Below are positions 1 through 11,748 of a DNA stretch of 64,000 bases, in pieces; position 1 is the stretch's first letter; each line of letters begins with the position of its first letter. A program made the position numbers and the translations under genes. The stretch is from the NCBI GenBank assembly GCA_900708905.1, contig CAADRB010000007.1, positions 3,691,667 through 3,755,666 of the forward strand, read 5' to 3'. This DNA comes from Hymenolepis diminuta. Taxonomy: Eukaryota; Platyhelminthes; Cestoda; Cyclophyllidea; Hymenolepididae. The notes under the pieces are model-generated. The model did no database searches. It was not told the origin of the DNA and saw only the letters and a list, made by a program, of their open reading frames with translations.

Positions 1-1920
1 TCCCTAGTTCGACTACTCTTGACTCCTACCCTTTCCCCTCCACTCGGTCCCCATCTTACACTTCCTGATCAGATTCTTTCCCAAGTTATAGATTTACAAT
101 TATTTTGAGTTGCAAAACGCAATAGGAGAGTTTTCTGAATTTGCATATATTGCATTTCTAATTATGAAGCCCGATGAATGCCAGCTCATCTAATCTGAAC
201 GCGGAAATTTACCTTGTGGCCTCTTTGTAAGATCTAGATAAAATGGCGTTGTAAATAAGAAGAAGGGTCATATTTATTTCTGCTTTTGCCGTATTTAGAG
301 GCTAACAATCTTTTTTGATTCTTTTCCGAAAGGTTAATTTTTTTTACTTAGGTGGTATTTATCTCCAGATCGGTGTGTGGGAGGAGATAAGAGCACAACA
401 TTCGAGAATTTACTTTTTGGAATCTGACTCAATTGCAAGATGGAATAATGTGGCTTGTCGACTATCAGCTGACTTAACGCGTTTTCAATGAAAGGCTTAA
501 AGTAAAGTGATGCTTTTACATTCGGGTCTTTCGAAAGCAGGGAAGCTCCAGCTATATGGAGACAGTTGATAACCACCACTGTATACAAGTGATTTGCACA
601 AATACACCAACACTTTTTCAACCTTGATCAGAAGTTTGGAGTACATAACTAATGATATTGTGATATTATAACCCACAGGAAGGTGAAAAATGATACAATT
701 TTTCAACATGGGTAAGGGACTAAAATCAGGCCACAGTAAAGTACAATAAGGGAGGAATTAGAAGGGGTCGGAAATGTTATTGATAAAATCTAGTGTATCA
801 AAAGATCGTACTACATGTGGAAGTCAAATTGTATGCAAAGTTAGGCAAATATTCATCTTAAGAGTAACCTCAATATTTTCAATCATTTACCTTGGAAGTT
901 AGGCTTCAAACAAGAGCTATCAAAAATATGAATAAATCTCTTCTTTTAGGAGCTAAAAGGCTCTAACCACAACCGGAACTATGTATAAATCCACTGAATA
1001 CCCGATGTTTCCTCAGATAACCTTATATTAAAACGATTATTCCTCTGTTCGCATCGTGTCTATGATACCACCCTCGGATTGAATTTGTCCAATCTGGGCT
1101 AAACAAATTCAACACACATTTTGAATTTCTCGGGGTTATTAGAATCTACCTGGATTTCAAAGTTGCGAGTCAATATTTACCAATTATAAAGGATGGAAAA
1201 ACTGATTCCAATCACCTCCATGAAACCCGAATTAATGAATTAGTTCTATTTACTATTTGGTGGGAATATGCACGAAAATGAACGAAAATATCTGTGTTGG
1301 TAGTGTCAGTGTTTCCGGGTACAAATTTTGTGAAGGCGTCATTAAAAATTTGAACTTACTTAATCATTATTGTTGTTTAAGGCAGTGACGATATATGCAG
1401 GTAATCATTCGTTTTTATTGTCAATAAAATGCTCAACACTGTCTCGTTATGAGGTGGTGCATTATACATTGTGCTATGTTGTGATCGAGCATTACACATT
1501 AAAGACACACCTTGAATGTCTTCTGAAATATAAAATGGAAGATTTTGAATTGCGGAACGAAAGGAATATCCAATCGAAATTGGTCTTTTACTAAGAGGAA
1601 GGGACGAATGAAGTAGAGGGAGAAAAAAAGGCAATGTTTTTTATTTCTGGGAGGAAGTAGAGACGATGTCAAACAAACTAGGACCATTCTGGATGGGAAA
1701 AATCATCGCTTTCTCTTTTACTTGTGGTTCGTCTGTCTGTTGAGCAATATCGACTTTGGTGCATGCGATTAAGAAGTGAAGCGTATTTTGTCCAAATATT
1801 TTGCAGCAGATAAGAATCACTTTGTGAGTTGTTTTGGAGCAAGCGGTCTTATGTTCGGTTCAAGATGAAGGCCATTTTATGCTTAAAATTGAATAGGTAG
1901 GTCCAGTAATGTTGAAAGAT
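1..1920. other. Non-coding AT-rich stretch
   Basis: I see no supportable gene here. Short open frames on both strands (for example 334-621 and 1377-1634, minus) have no recognisable motifs, no splice context and biased low-complexity residues, and they are of the size expected by chance at this base composition. Confidence 0.6.
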
Positions 1921-1929
1921 CTATCGGGA

Positions 1930-2290
1930 CCACATCGATCGGGTAGATGGAATAGGTCAAGTCACTCATGTTGCCAGATCAGTTCGGAGGTGGCGGACAA
2001 CCCACCCCCAATTTATTAATTAGTAAATTGGGTTTATATACAAAACGTTTCTTCGTTGGACGTCAGTCATGTGCCGTCGTCGGAGTCTCGGCGTGGTGAT
2101 AGACACCCCTTTAGGTATCTATGTGCAGACACACAAACACACAGCGGGACCGCCTGCAGACACCGTAGTGAAGATCTTGTCGCCAGTCAATCATTTCTAA
2201 TCGGCAATTGTTGATAGACATCTGCTGGCTATAGCATACTGATAAAAGATAGAAGTAGTAAAGATAGAGGTAAATGCAAATCCGTCCTCA
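1930..2290. repeat. GC-richer island with hairpin and TATA box, possible solo LTR or promoter
   Basis: This block is clearly richer in G+C than the DNA on either side. It holds a perfect 9-bp inverted repeat (CCCAATTTA at 2007-2015, TAAATTGGG at 2024-2032, 8-nt loop), followed at once by a TATATA-type box (about 2034-2040) and then by a GC-rich run. That order (hairpin, TATA box, GC-rich transcribed leader) would fit a solitary LTR of a retrotransposon or an orphan promoter. No coding frame follows, and no second copy was found in the window. The classification is inference. Confidence 0.3.
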
Positions 2291-5200
2291 CGACACTAAA
2301 ATTCCATGCAAATAACACCTTGAAACCCGTTAAAGTAAGTGTCAAACGAAATGACAGCCCCTTAATCCTCAAGTCAGACAGTCATTATGAACTCTTTCTA
2401 TTTCATTCCTAAACAATATTTTCAATGCTTTCAGAAGAGTTTGATAATACTTTAAAGTAATCTTATGATTTCTCTAGAACGAGAAGAATATAGGAGAATC
2501 AAATAATTTGAGTGAGGTTCTTTCGATCTGAACTACAAGAGACGACTCCAATCTCCAATTCACATTAGACTTAAATTTTTCCGTCCGGAGTATCTATTTC
2601 GCCCAATGTTGCAAGCAGACACAGATCATGTCCATAATATCGGAAAGGTTTTTCATTTACTTGAAATTTTCCGTTATTAAAATACTGCAATTAGCATAAC
2701 CTAAACAAATCTTATGGAGCTATGTATTATTGTTTACACGTATAAAATGTTTTCACTTTTAGCATTTATTTTTAACATTTCTGAATCTTATGAAATGCTG
2801 CTTATTATTTTAGGAAGTCGGAAAAATGAGGTTTGCTTTTATCTTCACCTTGTCATTATATAAATATGTTTTTAATTAGTTTTATTTGATGGATTGTTAT
2901 AAATATTTTATCTTCATTTAAAATTCAGTGTTTATTTTATTTGATCGGTTCTTGGAATAATTTTTAATCCTTTATATTAATATCAGTACAATTTTTAAAT
3001 TACCAAATTTTTGCGTTAATATTTGGCGCAGACATGTAATTAAAATAAATGCTAATTAAATATGAGCTTTTGTTTCTGGCTTTGCTCATTTCATTAAATA
3101 GAAGTTAAATTACGCTGGAAAGTAGAATCCAATACTGCCTTCATGAAGAGCAAACCATTAAGGAATTCCGTAAGGAATTTTGAAATTGAAATTTTATAGA
3201 TTCCAAATGATGAATGCAGGAAACCTCAGTGGTCTTTTGAGCTATTTAGTCCGCCAACAAATTTTTGGTGAAATTTTAGTAGAAATTCAATTTGATTTAG
3301 CCATTTAATAAAATGAAAATATAAATGCTTAAAATAGCCTAAAAGCAATCTTATTTTATTTACTTAATTTTATTATTTTGTTTTTAAAATCGCTCAAATA
3401 CTTTGATGTCTAATTTAATTTTTTACTTGAAATCAAGTAAAAAAATACCTATTAGGTAAAATATTAGCCAACCTAATGAATGAAAAATTTGAAAGACGAA
3501 AGGCTTATTTGATTACCTGACAATGACAATATCATTCTATTTGATCCTTTTTTTCGCTTTTCGTTAACTTTTGCATATTTTATTATTATTATTTTGTATC
3601 CTTTTTATATAAATAGTAGAACTGAAGTGAAAGGTTAAAGACAGACAGTTTAATGCCGTCTGGTTGGCATAGAACATGCCTAGGTCTAGAACTAGCTGAG
3701 AGCAGGAAGTCAGTGAAGAGATATTTGACAAGTAACGAATTCGTTTTAATTATAAAGCATAAATTACGCCATTTGTTAAAGGGATGAACAGGTAGGATCT
3801 ACATTTATTGAGGTGAATGCCCACTTAATACACACTGATAGGTTATTGGACTGAATAGGGACACCGTAAAGTATCTCGGGTGAGAACTCGTGAGGTCGAG
3901 ATACGACAGATAGTAAGATGGACTGAGCTCTTAAACAGATACTGTACAAATAAGAAAATGATAAAGGGGACCATAATGACAGAGGGATAATGTGCAATTT
4001 TACACCAAATGAGACCTTTAATAAGTGAACAATGGCATTGAACGCAAATAAAGATTTAAATAAATGATAGTTTACACAGAAATATACCGTTACATATTTA
4101 AGAAATAATCATACCACTTTTCATCACTAATGCCCTCTAACTGATGTTGCCTATTGAAATCATGCTAGTAATTTCAAAAACGAATATTTTTAAAAATGTA
4201 TTTGCAGGTTATATTAGGTTCACTATCCTAGTTTCGCCGTTTTCAGACCATATTAATTGCTTAAAATAAAAAAAAGATCACTTCGTCCCCATTTATTTAT
4301 AATAAAAACCGGTTAGTAAACACTGAGCATCATGGGCAAACATTTGATCAATTGACAAATTTTGAAAAATGAATTCTGGAATGTGAACCGTTCGTTTAAT
4401 AGATATTCTACAACGCAAATGCGAAAGTCAAATGAACTGAGACTCTAGGATAGCCCACCTTTTCTTTCAATATGTTTTCGACTCCCTCCCCTTTATTATT
4501 TAATAAACTCACTTTATGGCACTTTCAAATGCTTTTCGTAATTAAAAGTGGTAGAATTTTGGTATTATTGTAAGCAACAGCAACAAATTTTGAATATTCT
4601 ACAAATAAATTTGCCCTGGTGGTGGCTTTTGACCTGGTTATGTGAGCTACGTATTTACTGTACATTGTACTCAATTGCAGAGAGAAATTCATGGTTTTGT
4701 GGAATAGTGCTTTCTATTAGCAGTGGTTACATTATAGTGATACAAAATTTATCGAGAATTTGTCTTTGATTGAAATAGTAATATATTATTTTAACCATAT
4801 GGCGATGTACACGATCACGACTAACCAACTCTGTCGATCGATAGGGACTGCTGTTCCACATTGTGCTAAGATCGTCACTGTTACCATGGCTCTGCAAAAC
4901 TCTCAGTCAATCTGAGTGACTTTCGCATAACGCGCTAAAGATGTCATTGTTGAAGAACAAGTACAGAAAGTAATAATGAACAAGACCGCGAGTATTACGT
5001 TAAAGCACTTTCGAAATATGAAACATACGCAACTGTTAGAATAAAAGGATTTGCAGCATGAGGTCTTTTTAATAAAATCAAATAGACCCGAGTTGAAATG
5101 ATGACTTATTAGTTAATAAGAAATAGGTCGTTTTAGAATTTGTATGACCTGTCATTGAAATTGATCAAATCGCGAACGAACTCTTTTCCTCCAAACGTGA

Positions 5201-6100
5201 AATCATTTGGGTAACAAAGAATGGAAGCTTTTAAGTGTGAATAGGAAGAAATCATATTATCAGAATAGTAATATTATAAAGTTAAATGTATTGTATTATT
5301 AGCTTACTGAATTATAAGTGGCATTATGGACAAATATTGATATCCAAATTAAATATATTAGATGGGAATTAAATGACTTTACTGATTTCTTTAATTTGTG
5401 AAATGTTTTTTTAGTACTTCCACATGATAAAGAAAAAATTTATCATATATTTTAATTTTTAATAAGCACACTAATAAGATGAAGGGCAGATGGATTCATC
5501 CCATGAAAGGAAGGGCACAAACTTAATTTGGCAATTAAGTCAGAGTATCATATGTCCTACGTTACTTGGGTACGGGAGCGTTGAGTTGTCCATAGTTTCA
5601 AAAGGGTTAATGTCCTCATCATTTGACATTCAAATTTATAACTGAGACTATATCTGTCATGATCAAAACCTATTTGTCGGTTAATTTGATCTGTTTGAAA
5701 GTCATTCAAACTTATCAGCATTTTTAGCAGTGTAGAGCAATTAAATCGGACTAAAAGTGCTATATTTCACATATCTCAGTCTGCCACAGTTTACTCAATG
5801 TAAACTGTACTTCTCTATTTAATCAGTTGGCCAATAGCCTCTGATCTTTTGCGACATTAATTCGTTCAAGAGCCATGAAGTCAAGTAACTCAAGTTGAAA
5901 TCTGAAACATCAAAACTGGAAAAATTACCCTTATACTGATGAATGAAGTAAAAATCATTTGATACCCAATGTGTAGTGTTCCCTTCTATTCAAACTAGCG
6001 CATATCAATTATTGAAATATTTCCATTTCCTAGATGCTCTATGTGTTAAGTATGCATAAAACGTTTCTTTGACCATTAATATTTGAAATAATATTATTTA
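2291..6100. other. Non-coding AT-rich stretch
   Basis: No gene or element could be supported. A slightly GC-richer patch at about 4800-5000 and another at about 3640-3720 stand out against the background but have no coding frame or recognisable motif. They may be old repeat fragments. Confidence 0.5.
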
Positions 6101-6121
6101 AAATACTCATAGCTTCCTTCC

Positions 6122-6336
6122 TCATCAGACCTTAAAACTTTTGATTATTACGTGTGATGCGGGGTGCTGTTGACAAGGATGTTAATAGGCATCGCCATAA
6201 CACCAAATCCTCCTCTCTTATGGAAGCAATAGCCCAAGCAATGGGGGACATCAGTAAAGATGACCTGATCAGATGAAAGCTTGCAGTCGCTGTTGGACTC
6301 GAATTGAGCCGGTGACAGAAATCGGAGGAGGATATA
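6122..6336 (+). pseudogene. Mariner-type transposase C-terminal relic
   Basis: A broken reading frame matches the C-terminal end of mariner-family transposases. At 6122-6160 it reads SSDLKTFDYYV, corresponding to the family's SPDLNPLDYYVW block that carries the third catalytic Asp. After a small indel, a frame resuming at about 6167 reads AVDKDVNRHRHNTKSSLMEA, matching the typical AVERDTNxxxHNTKxxLxxAI segment, then DISKDDLIR. Two stop codons follow in the segment where the family has its C-x-x-F-R-x-R-x-E-x-V tail. The N-terminal DNA-binding part and the first two catalytic Asp residues are absent upstream. This is a dead fragment. The family is recognised from memory of conserved motifs and no search was run. 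Confidence 0.75.
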
Positions 6337-6363
6337 ATATTAACATATAAGTTAATATTATAT
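6332..6363. repeat. Perfect 13-bp hairpin after the mariner relic
   Basis: ATATAATATTAAC (6332-6344) and GTTAATATTATAT (6351-6363) are exact reverse complements around a 6-nt loop. The hairpin starts where the mariner frame ends. Confidence 0.8.
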
Positions 6364-6460
6364 GTTTATTTGTTTTGATAAGAGAAATTGCAAGTTTCAA
6401 CCTTTAACAGTTCTAAAATAGATTAAGGTGTCCCCAGATGCATTGGGTACCTTCTACTAC

Positions 6461-6489
6461 CTTTGTCTAATACTGTATATTAGACAAAG
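6461..6489. repeat. Perfect 12-bp hairpin
   Basis: CTTTGTCTAATA (6461-6472) and TATTAGACAAAG (6478-6489) are exact reverse complements separated by 5 nt. The arms contain G and C and are not simple AT repeats, so chance is less likely than for AT-only palindromes nearby. It may be the folded remnant of a small inverted-repeat element. Confidence 0.75.
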
Positions 6490-9400
6490 AAATTAATTTG
6501 TATATTAACAGAAGCTTTCATCTTACTTGAATAAATATTCACTTTCCTTGTGTGATGGACGGACTAAAATAAAATTTAGAAAAAAAACACTGATCATATT
6601 AATCCACTCCCCTACCTACCTTTAAGTTACAAAGTATATTTCAGCAAACCCTGACCTTTTATATCCAACATGTATCTATTTTTTTTTTAATAATAATATG
6701 TGATCTTTTTTTAATTACAGTAAAACAAACGTGTTTTGGAGAAGCATGTATTGTTGAACAAATTGTTAGTAATTTTATTAAATAATCTATTAACACTGTT
6801 TTAAACGTAATAATAAATTTTGTTCAATCATTTTATTTGAAAACCCGTTGTTTAATATTCAAGTGAATTGCAATTTAATTATTAAACTTGAGAATATGAG
6901 TATTTATATAGTCATATGAAAATGCTTCATACTGAGAGACTTGTATTGTTTTCGATTAAGTTTGCAAATTACGCAAAAATGTTCAAAAAATAAATGAAAT
7001 TTATTTACATTACAGTCTTTTTGTCGCGAAAAAAAGTCAACCATAAACAAATCCAAAAGCATCTCAATTTCTGAAAAGAAAAACAATCAGCATTTTAATA
7101 GATCTCAAATTCTTTGTATTTTATGAGCGTAATACAAAAGTAGTAAACCAGTGCTCACATGAGATGAATATTGAATGCCGATACTTTTCAAGTACCTTCT
7201 CATGTCCTTTTTTATGAATGAATACTTTACATTCTAACGCCATTCAAGTGTCATTTGTCACAACATTATCCACTGAACAGATTAAAACATAGAACATAAT
7301 TTCCTCTTTCTACTTACAAAGGATATTATTTGTTGAAATCTGTAGATACTTTTTGCTGTGCCATTATAGCAAGAAAAATTTGAGATAAAATTTTAGTGAA
7401 ATAAATTGACTTATTAACTTGTCAGTCAAAAAATTTAAAACTTGCCTGATAGGAAATATTTGAGGACTTTTGCGATAAAAAATGTGCTGAAACCATTTTT
7501 TGGTGATCGAGGTATACTGATCTTAAAAATATGCTTTGAGCATGTCCGGCCGTAATATATATATACATATATATGTATACGTTATAGACATTGTGGTTAC
7601 GACTTTTTGAATTAATTAATTAATTATGAATTAATTAAAGCATCAATTTTGTCAAAATTTAACTCAATTCCGAACTCAGTTTCCCAAAAATTGCCCCCAT
7701 TTATGGTGAAAGCCAAAGTCTCTGCTTAAATATGAAACGAAGTTTTATGGATTTATAAAAATAGAATAGGTATTCAAAAAAGGCGCTTAATATTCATTTT
7801 TAAATCTTAACAAAATTTAACCAATAAACTTACCTCAATTTGTTAATTTATTGGTCATATTTTTCAAAAATTGAAGTGGGCAAGTATATTAACTGAAGTT
7901 TATTTATTAATTATTTATTAATTTATTAATAAATAAATTAATTTATTAATTTATTAATGATTATTAATTATTATTAATTCCAGATAATAAGTCTTATTGG
8001 CCTCATGTCTATTTCAGACAGCTTTTCCAAAGCATACAATAATTACCTTTTACTTTCAAATAAAATTCAAACAGCAATGATATTCTGCACGCCTGTTAAA
8101 TTACCGATTGTGGCCAATGAAAATTGAGGACTCTATAACTTTATTTATTTTATTCGAAAAATTTAAAATATATTTGACCACATCGACCTAATTTTAGACC
8201 TCTTGCAAATTAAAAAAGTTCAGTATACTCATTTGGAAAATTAAACGCCAGTCTGCTACTTTAAATCCATTTAATTGTTTATTATGTTGTTATTGTTATT
8301 GTTTATTATATTTATAATAAATGAAATTATTACAAATTTAAGTAGACCATTAATAACAGAATGATCATTGTCCAAGTCTTGTTAGTTCTGATGTATTCTA
8401 AAGTTAGAATCTAAATATTTGCCACATCTAAAATCATTACTTCAATTGCTTTATATAGGCATAGAGTGAAACAATAGCGGTTAAAGAGGGCAATATAAAG
8501 GAAAATAGCAAATTTGCCCAATTTAGATTGCAAATTGTTGGATGAGCCACCAGGCACATTAGCACCAAGTAAGCGAAATAGATTCAACCGGTAACATTGT
8601 CAGCCAGTTAGGAATGTCGGTAAACTGATTATCAAGAACATGCAGAGTAACGCTTAAACTAATAAGAACTCGATATTAATTACTTGTCAAGTTAGACGAA
8701 ATATCGAGTGTGATAAAAAGATTACTCTCTTTCTTCCTTTAACAGTTTAGAGTCTCATTCTAGAAGTAGAGTCATGCTTATAGGCCTTTGTGTGCTTCAA
8801 TTTTACCGGGACTTGTCTATAAAGGTGTTCTGCAATAAATTTCTATTTAGACCATATCAGAGAGAGATAGATTACACCAACCTAATATTCCATTGGTTTG
8901 TAGTGACCCCAATTCACAACTGTTACCCTGAAGAAATTGTAAATTTTATCCTTTTTGACTTATATCTTTATTTCATTAAATTACTTCTCAGTCCTTGGCG
9001 GTTTGTCACTTTGTCTTGATATTCAAAATTTGCCGCTGGAATATGTTCACTTTAATGACCACTCGTTGAGCCACCAGCAGCCAGTTGGAGATAAAGATAC
9101 TAAATCGTTTATGTGTGATTAGAATTTTCTAATTATTTTAAATATATATTATAATTATGTGAAATAAAACACCGCCAAAATGAAATAACCATCACCTCCG
9201 AATTTGGCAGACTTAAAGCAAAATTCCAAATATGCAAAATTTATGCTCTCCAATAACCTGTAGACCAACATAAAACAAAAATGTCCATTTATCTTATTTA
9301 AAATAAACAAATTTAAGTCTTAATAAATTAATCATAATTTAGTGATTATTTAATTAATTCACCAGATATTAAGTATTGAGTTTTGAGAGCCTTGTCGATA

Positions 9401-11660
9401 GATAATACCATCGCTCACAGATCTTTTACTGAAAATTAAAAGTTGATTTGCATTTACAGATATTAGATTTCATGAAAGTTATTCATATAATTTATGAAAA
9501 TGAACGAAGTATCAGTCATACCATAAGTGAAATCAATAATTAAATCAATAGCCACACCCATAAAATGAAAATTTTAAGCGAATTTAAACATTTTGTTAGT
9601 TGCTGATACGCTGATATGATGAATGAGAATGCCCGGTCTCATTATTTGGTTACATAAAAATTTAGTTTAATCCAGGTGGCAAAATATAAAATAGAGTTGA
9701 ATAATTTGTGCAACAATCTTTAAGTATTGTGTCAGTAACCTCAGCCATGAAACTAGAGGTCAAATAAAAATAATGAATATAAGAGCACCATTAAAAGAAC
9801 TTCTGTTCTACGAGAATAGGACCAACTAAGTGTTCTCGATTCCAAATGATATTATGACCCTTTTCTTGCTCCACTTATGAAGATCCTCCTACATACTGTA
9901 GAAAGTACTGCTATGCCAATAATCACTAACAGTTATTTTATTAAATCTTCCCGAAGTAATATTGCACTTGGAAAGCGGGCATTTTGTTTAAAAATTTATT
10001 TTAAGATACACGATAAAAGCCTTTGGGAAAAAATAATTGAATAAAAGTTTTACTCGCAAAATGGCAGGAATGATGAAATTAAAAATCCCTAGTTATATTA
10101 TTAAGGGAACTTTTTTTAAATCATAAGAAATCATTTGATTTTTCCCTAGATAAAATGTATGCCATTCCAGCTCAATGATCTTGACCAGATGTCTTTGCTC
10201 ATAACACGATAAGAGGGATGTAATAAGAAACGACCTGGAATAGAAAATGTGAATAAAATTATTTTCAATATGGTTATTTAGCTAATTTGAATTTGTTTAT
10301 TAATGAGGACTTGGCCAATTAAGCCAATGAAATCGTTTCCATATTCCAGATTTCTCAAATTCTACCGTATTTAACAGTTTTATTAATTAACGGCTTTCCG
10401 TTCAGATAAGTCCTAGTAAAATTCAAAATATTTGGGTGAAAAATAATCCTTTAAAATATGATTCTACAGGTTTTTCGAATTTTGATACTTATCTTACCAA
10501 AATATTATCTATGAAATTTGAGATTTTTAGAAGAAATATAAAGAGATGGTGGCATGTCAAAAAGTGTAAAATCGAGCAAATTATTGAATTGGGAATTACA
10601 TAATGAATACCATTAAAAGAATCGAGACAATGCGATGCTTGTAATATCCTAATTTCATTACCTACTTCTTTTTGATTCCTTCAACTAATTTACACTTTAA
10701 TGAACTTTTTAGCTGTTTCTCTTGTTTAAGCGTGTTTTTGGTGATTTAACCGCTTAAACTTATTTCCACTGCCTTGGACAATATGAATAAGGTAGGGCTT
10801 CAAATTTTCGGGTGTCAGAAGACCAATCGACGCAGTACCATGACATAATTTATTATAAAAAGGGCAAAGTTAAAAAAGAATTAATATAATTTATTTGGAC
10901 ATGTTACAATGTGACCACGTGTTTTGGGAAATTGACGTAATGGAAGTCAATCTCTGATGCGTCGAGAGACGCCGTGGATTATTCAACGAAATATGCTTCT
11001 TTAACGAGCATTAATGAATAAAATTATTAATAGCAATTTTAGTTATTAATTTCACATACTGTTTTATTTAACATTTTACAATGTAACATTTGATGATTTT
11101 GTCAAAAAAGATTATTTAGTAGAAAGATTTGAGAGCAAGAGGTGCTTTAATTCGCAAATTCTTCTGATGCTAGCAAATAAATAAATAAATATTTTTGTGT
11201 TTACTAACTTGATCTATTATTAATTGTCATTTTTTACCAAGATCCAAAATCAAATTTGAATTTACGCCGATAGCAAAATAACGAGCTGATTTTAAAAATG
11301 ATTAAATTAACTTTTACCAACTCGCGAAATTATGTATATTAAATCATCATTTAAAACAACAATTGAATCCATTGGTGGATTTCTGAATAGGCATATGCTT
11401 TTGACCTCAAAACATTTTCTCCTCCGGTCACTTCTGAAAAAGCCTTTAAAATCTACTTAGGAAAGATTATTAATCTTTAATTTTGTTCCAGAAAATGCCC
11501 TCAGTCTTTTAGACAGACCAAGAATAAATGTAAGAAAAACATTTTTGAAAATTTATGATTGTTTAATTAAAAAGACTCCGCTGTTCGGTTGAAATAAAAA
11601 GGAATGCATTTTAGTAATGACTTTAAGATGAGCTTGTACCTACAAAACCTAAATTAGTTT
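6490..11660. other. Non-coding AT-rich stretch with low-complexity tracts
   Basis: No gene was supported. It contains a (TA)n tract at about 7555-7580, an (ATTA)n block at 7605-7640 and a long TTAA/TTTA low-complexity block at about 7895-7980. The open frame 8774-9019 (+) has no recognisable motif. Confidence 0.55.
7895..7982. repeat. AT low-complexity block (TTAA/TTTA units)
   Basis: Irregular repetition of ATTTATTA/ATTAATTT units occupies almost 90 nt with only a single C or G interruption. It is a simple-sequence tract with local self-complementarity. Confidence 0.8.
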
Positions 11661-11669
11661 TCATAATTA

Positions 11670-11748
11670 ATCGGATTAAAATTTTGATAATCAAAAATAA
11701 TATGTATATATTATTTAATGAAAAATATTAAATTGAATTTAATCCGAT
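11670..11748. repeat. MITE-like inverted-repeat element
   Basis: The left end ATCGGATTAAA (11670-11680) is matched by the right end TTTAATCCGAT (11738-11748). The match extends a few bases inward with one gap, and a second AT-rich palindrome lies in the middle. The roughly 80-nt size and terminal inverted repeats resemble a small foldback or MITE copy. No coding capacity. No target-site duplication was confirmed. Confidence 0.45.

Noticed and set aside
8112..8160. GGCCAATGA with TATAA downstream on the plus strand
   Set aside because: No GCGT at the fixed spacing and no signal-peptide frame follows.
10310..10420. GGCCAATTAAGCCAATGAA followed by CCGTTCAGATAAGTCC, resembling the peptide-gene promoter and signal-exon end
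   Set aside because: The GCGT element and TATA box are missing, there is no ATG, and the distance to the supposed donor is too short by more than 70 nt.
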